Below, piece by piece: positions 63,903 to 64,000 of a stretch of 64,000 nucleotides of DNA; position 1 is the first letter of the stretch, and the number at the start of each line of letters is the position of its first letter. Under the pieces are notes generated by a model. It did not search any database, was not told the origin of the DNA, and was given only the letters and a program-made list of their open reading frames with translations. Origin of the DNA: Jeotgalibacillus sp. R-1-5s-1. GTDB taxonomy: Bacteria > Bacillota > Bacilli > Bacillales > Jeotgalibacillaceae. Location of the stretch: NCBI RefSeq assembly GCF_004405105.1, contig NZ_SORW01000002.1:1-64000 (forward strand), written 5' to 3'. The position numbers and the translations under genes were made by a program.

Positions 63903-64000
63903 ATATTAAATAATTCATTTGCAGGAACCTTGGTGTGCTGGTTTCATCAACAACCTCAAGAAAATGGAATATTTTATCAAGAGGGCTGGTCTCACCCGTA
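63903..64000. other. 3' window edge after ypjP
   Basis: 98 bp with no ORF, terminator or promoter that I can support. Confidence 0.4.

Overview
This window comes from a low-to-mid GC, endospore-forming member of the Bacillales. Nearly every gene has a recognisable counterpart in the aroF-to-ypjP part of the Bacillus subtilis map. Supporting signs are bacillithiol genes, menaquinol:cytochrome c reductase genes, dnaD, gpsB, a type B RNase P RNA, recU-ponA, and a CotD-like spore coat gene. Some linkages differ from B. subtilis (no trp genes between aroH and hisC, a yugP-type peptidase near ypjA, mntR and fhs beside cspD), so a relative such as a Planococcaceae/Caryophanaceae genus is plausible. 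The sequence alone does not fix the genus. I see no prophage, insertion sequence, CRISPR array, tRNA or 16S/23S/5S rRNA gene.

Layout. 0.2-7.3 kb: cheR, then the aromatic supra-operon aroC-aroB-aroH-hisC-tyrA-aroA. 7.5-13.8 kb: ypiA, ypiB, ypiF, the qcrABC respiratory complex, ypjA, a 71-aa membrane protein and a YugP-type peptidase. 13.8-20.3 kb: ypjC (minus), then the tightly packed ypjD-dapB-mgsA-bshB1-bshA-cca-birA operon. 20.3-22.6 kb: a leader with two tandem hairpins matching the pan RNA motif, then panB-panC-panD. 22.6-30.7 kb: dinG, ypmA-ypmB-aspB, asnS, and dnaD-nth-ypoC. 30.7-34.1 kb: recU-ponA on the minus strand. 34.2-43.7 kb: yppE, a YppG-like gene, mrfA-mrfB, a 30-aa membrane peptide, cotD, ypsA, gpsB, rnpB, an RlmL-type methyltransferase and ypvA. 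44-54 kb: carboxypeptidase Taq, a short-chain dehydrogenase, cheX (minus), the tandem dynamin dynA, a sulfurtransferase, a 5'-3' exonuclease, and two RNase H proteins transcribed divergently. 54-64 kb: cspD (minus), mntR, fhs, an unknown gene, ypgQ, an ABC-F gene, ypgR, brxA, an RsmJ-like methyltransferase, a 24-aa membrane peptide (minus) and ypjP.

How the genes work together. Several compact units are visible: chorismate to phenylalanine/tyrosine; lysine/cell-wall precursor plus bacillithiol plus tRNA maturation; pantothenate; recombination plus cell-wall synthesis; and mitomycin-lesion repair (mrfAB).

The least ordinary observations are non-coding or very small. They are the tandem two-bulged-A hairpins before panB; a 12-of-14 match to the Bacillus LexA/DinR box inside the mrfA promoter; a family of nested palindromic intergenic repeats (two full copies and one arms-only copy) whose outer and inner stems differ in sequence but stay complementary; and two tiny hydrophobic ORFs with their own expression signals.
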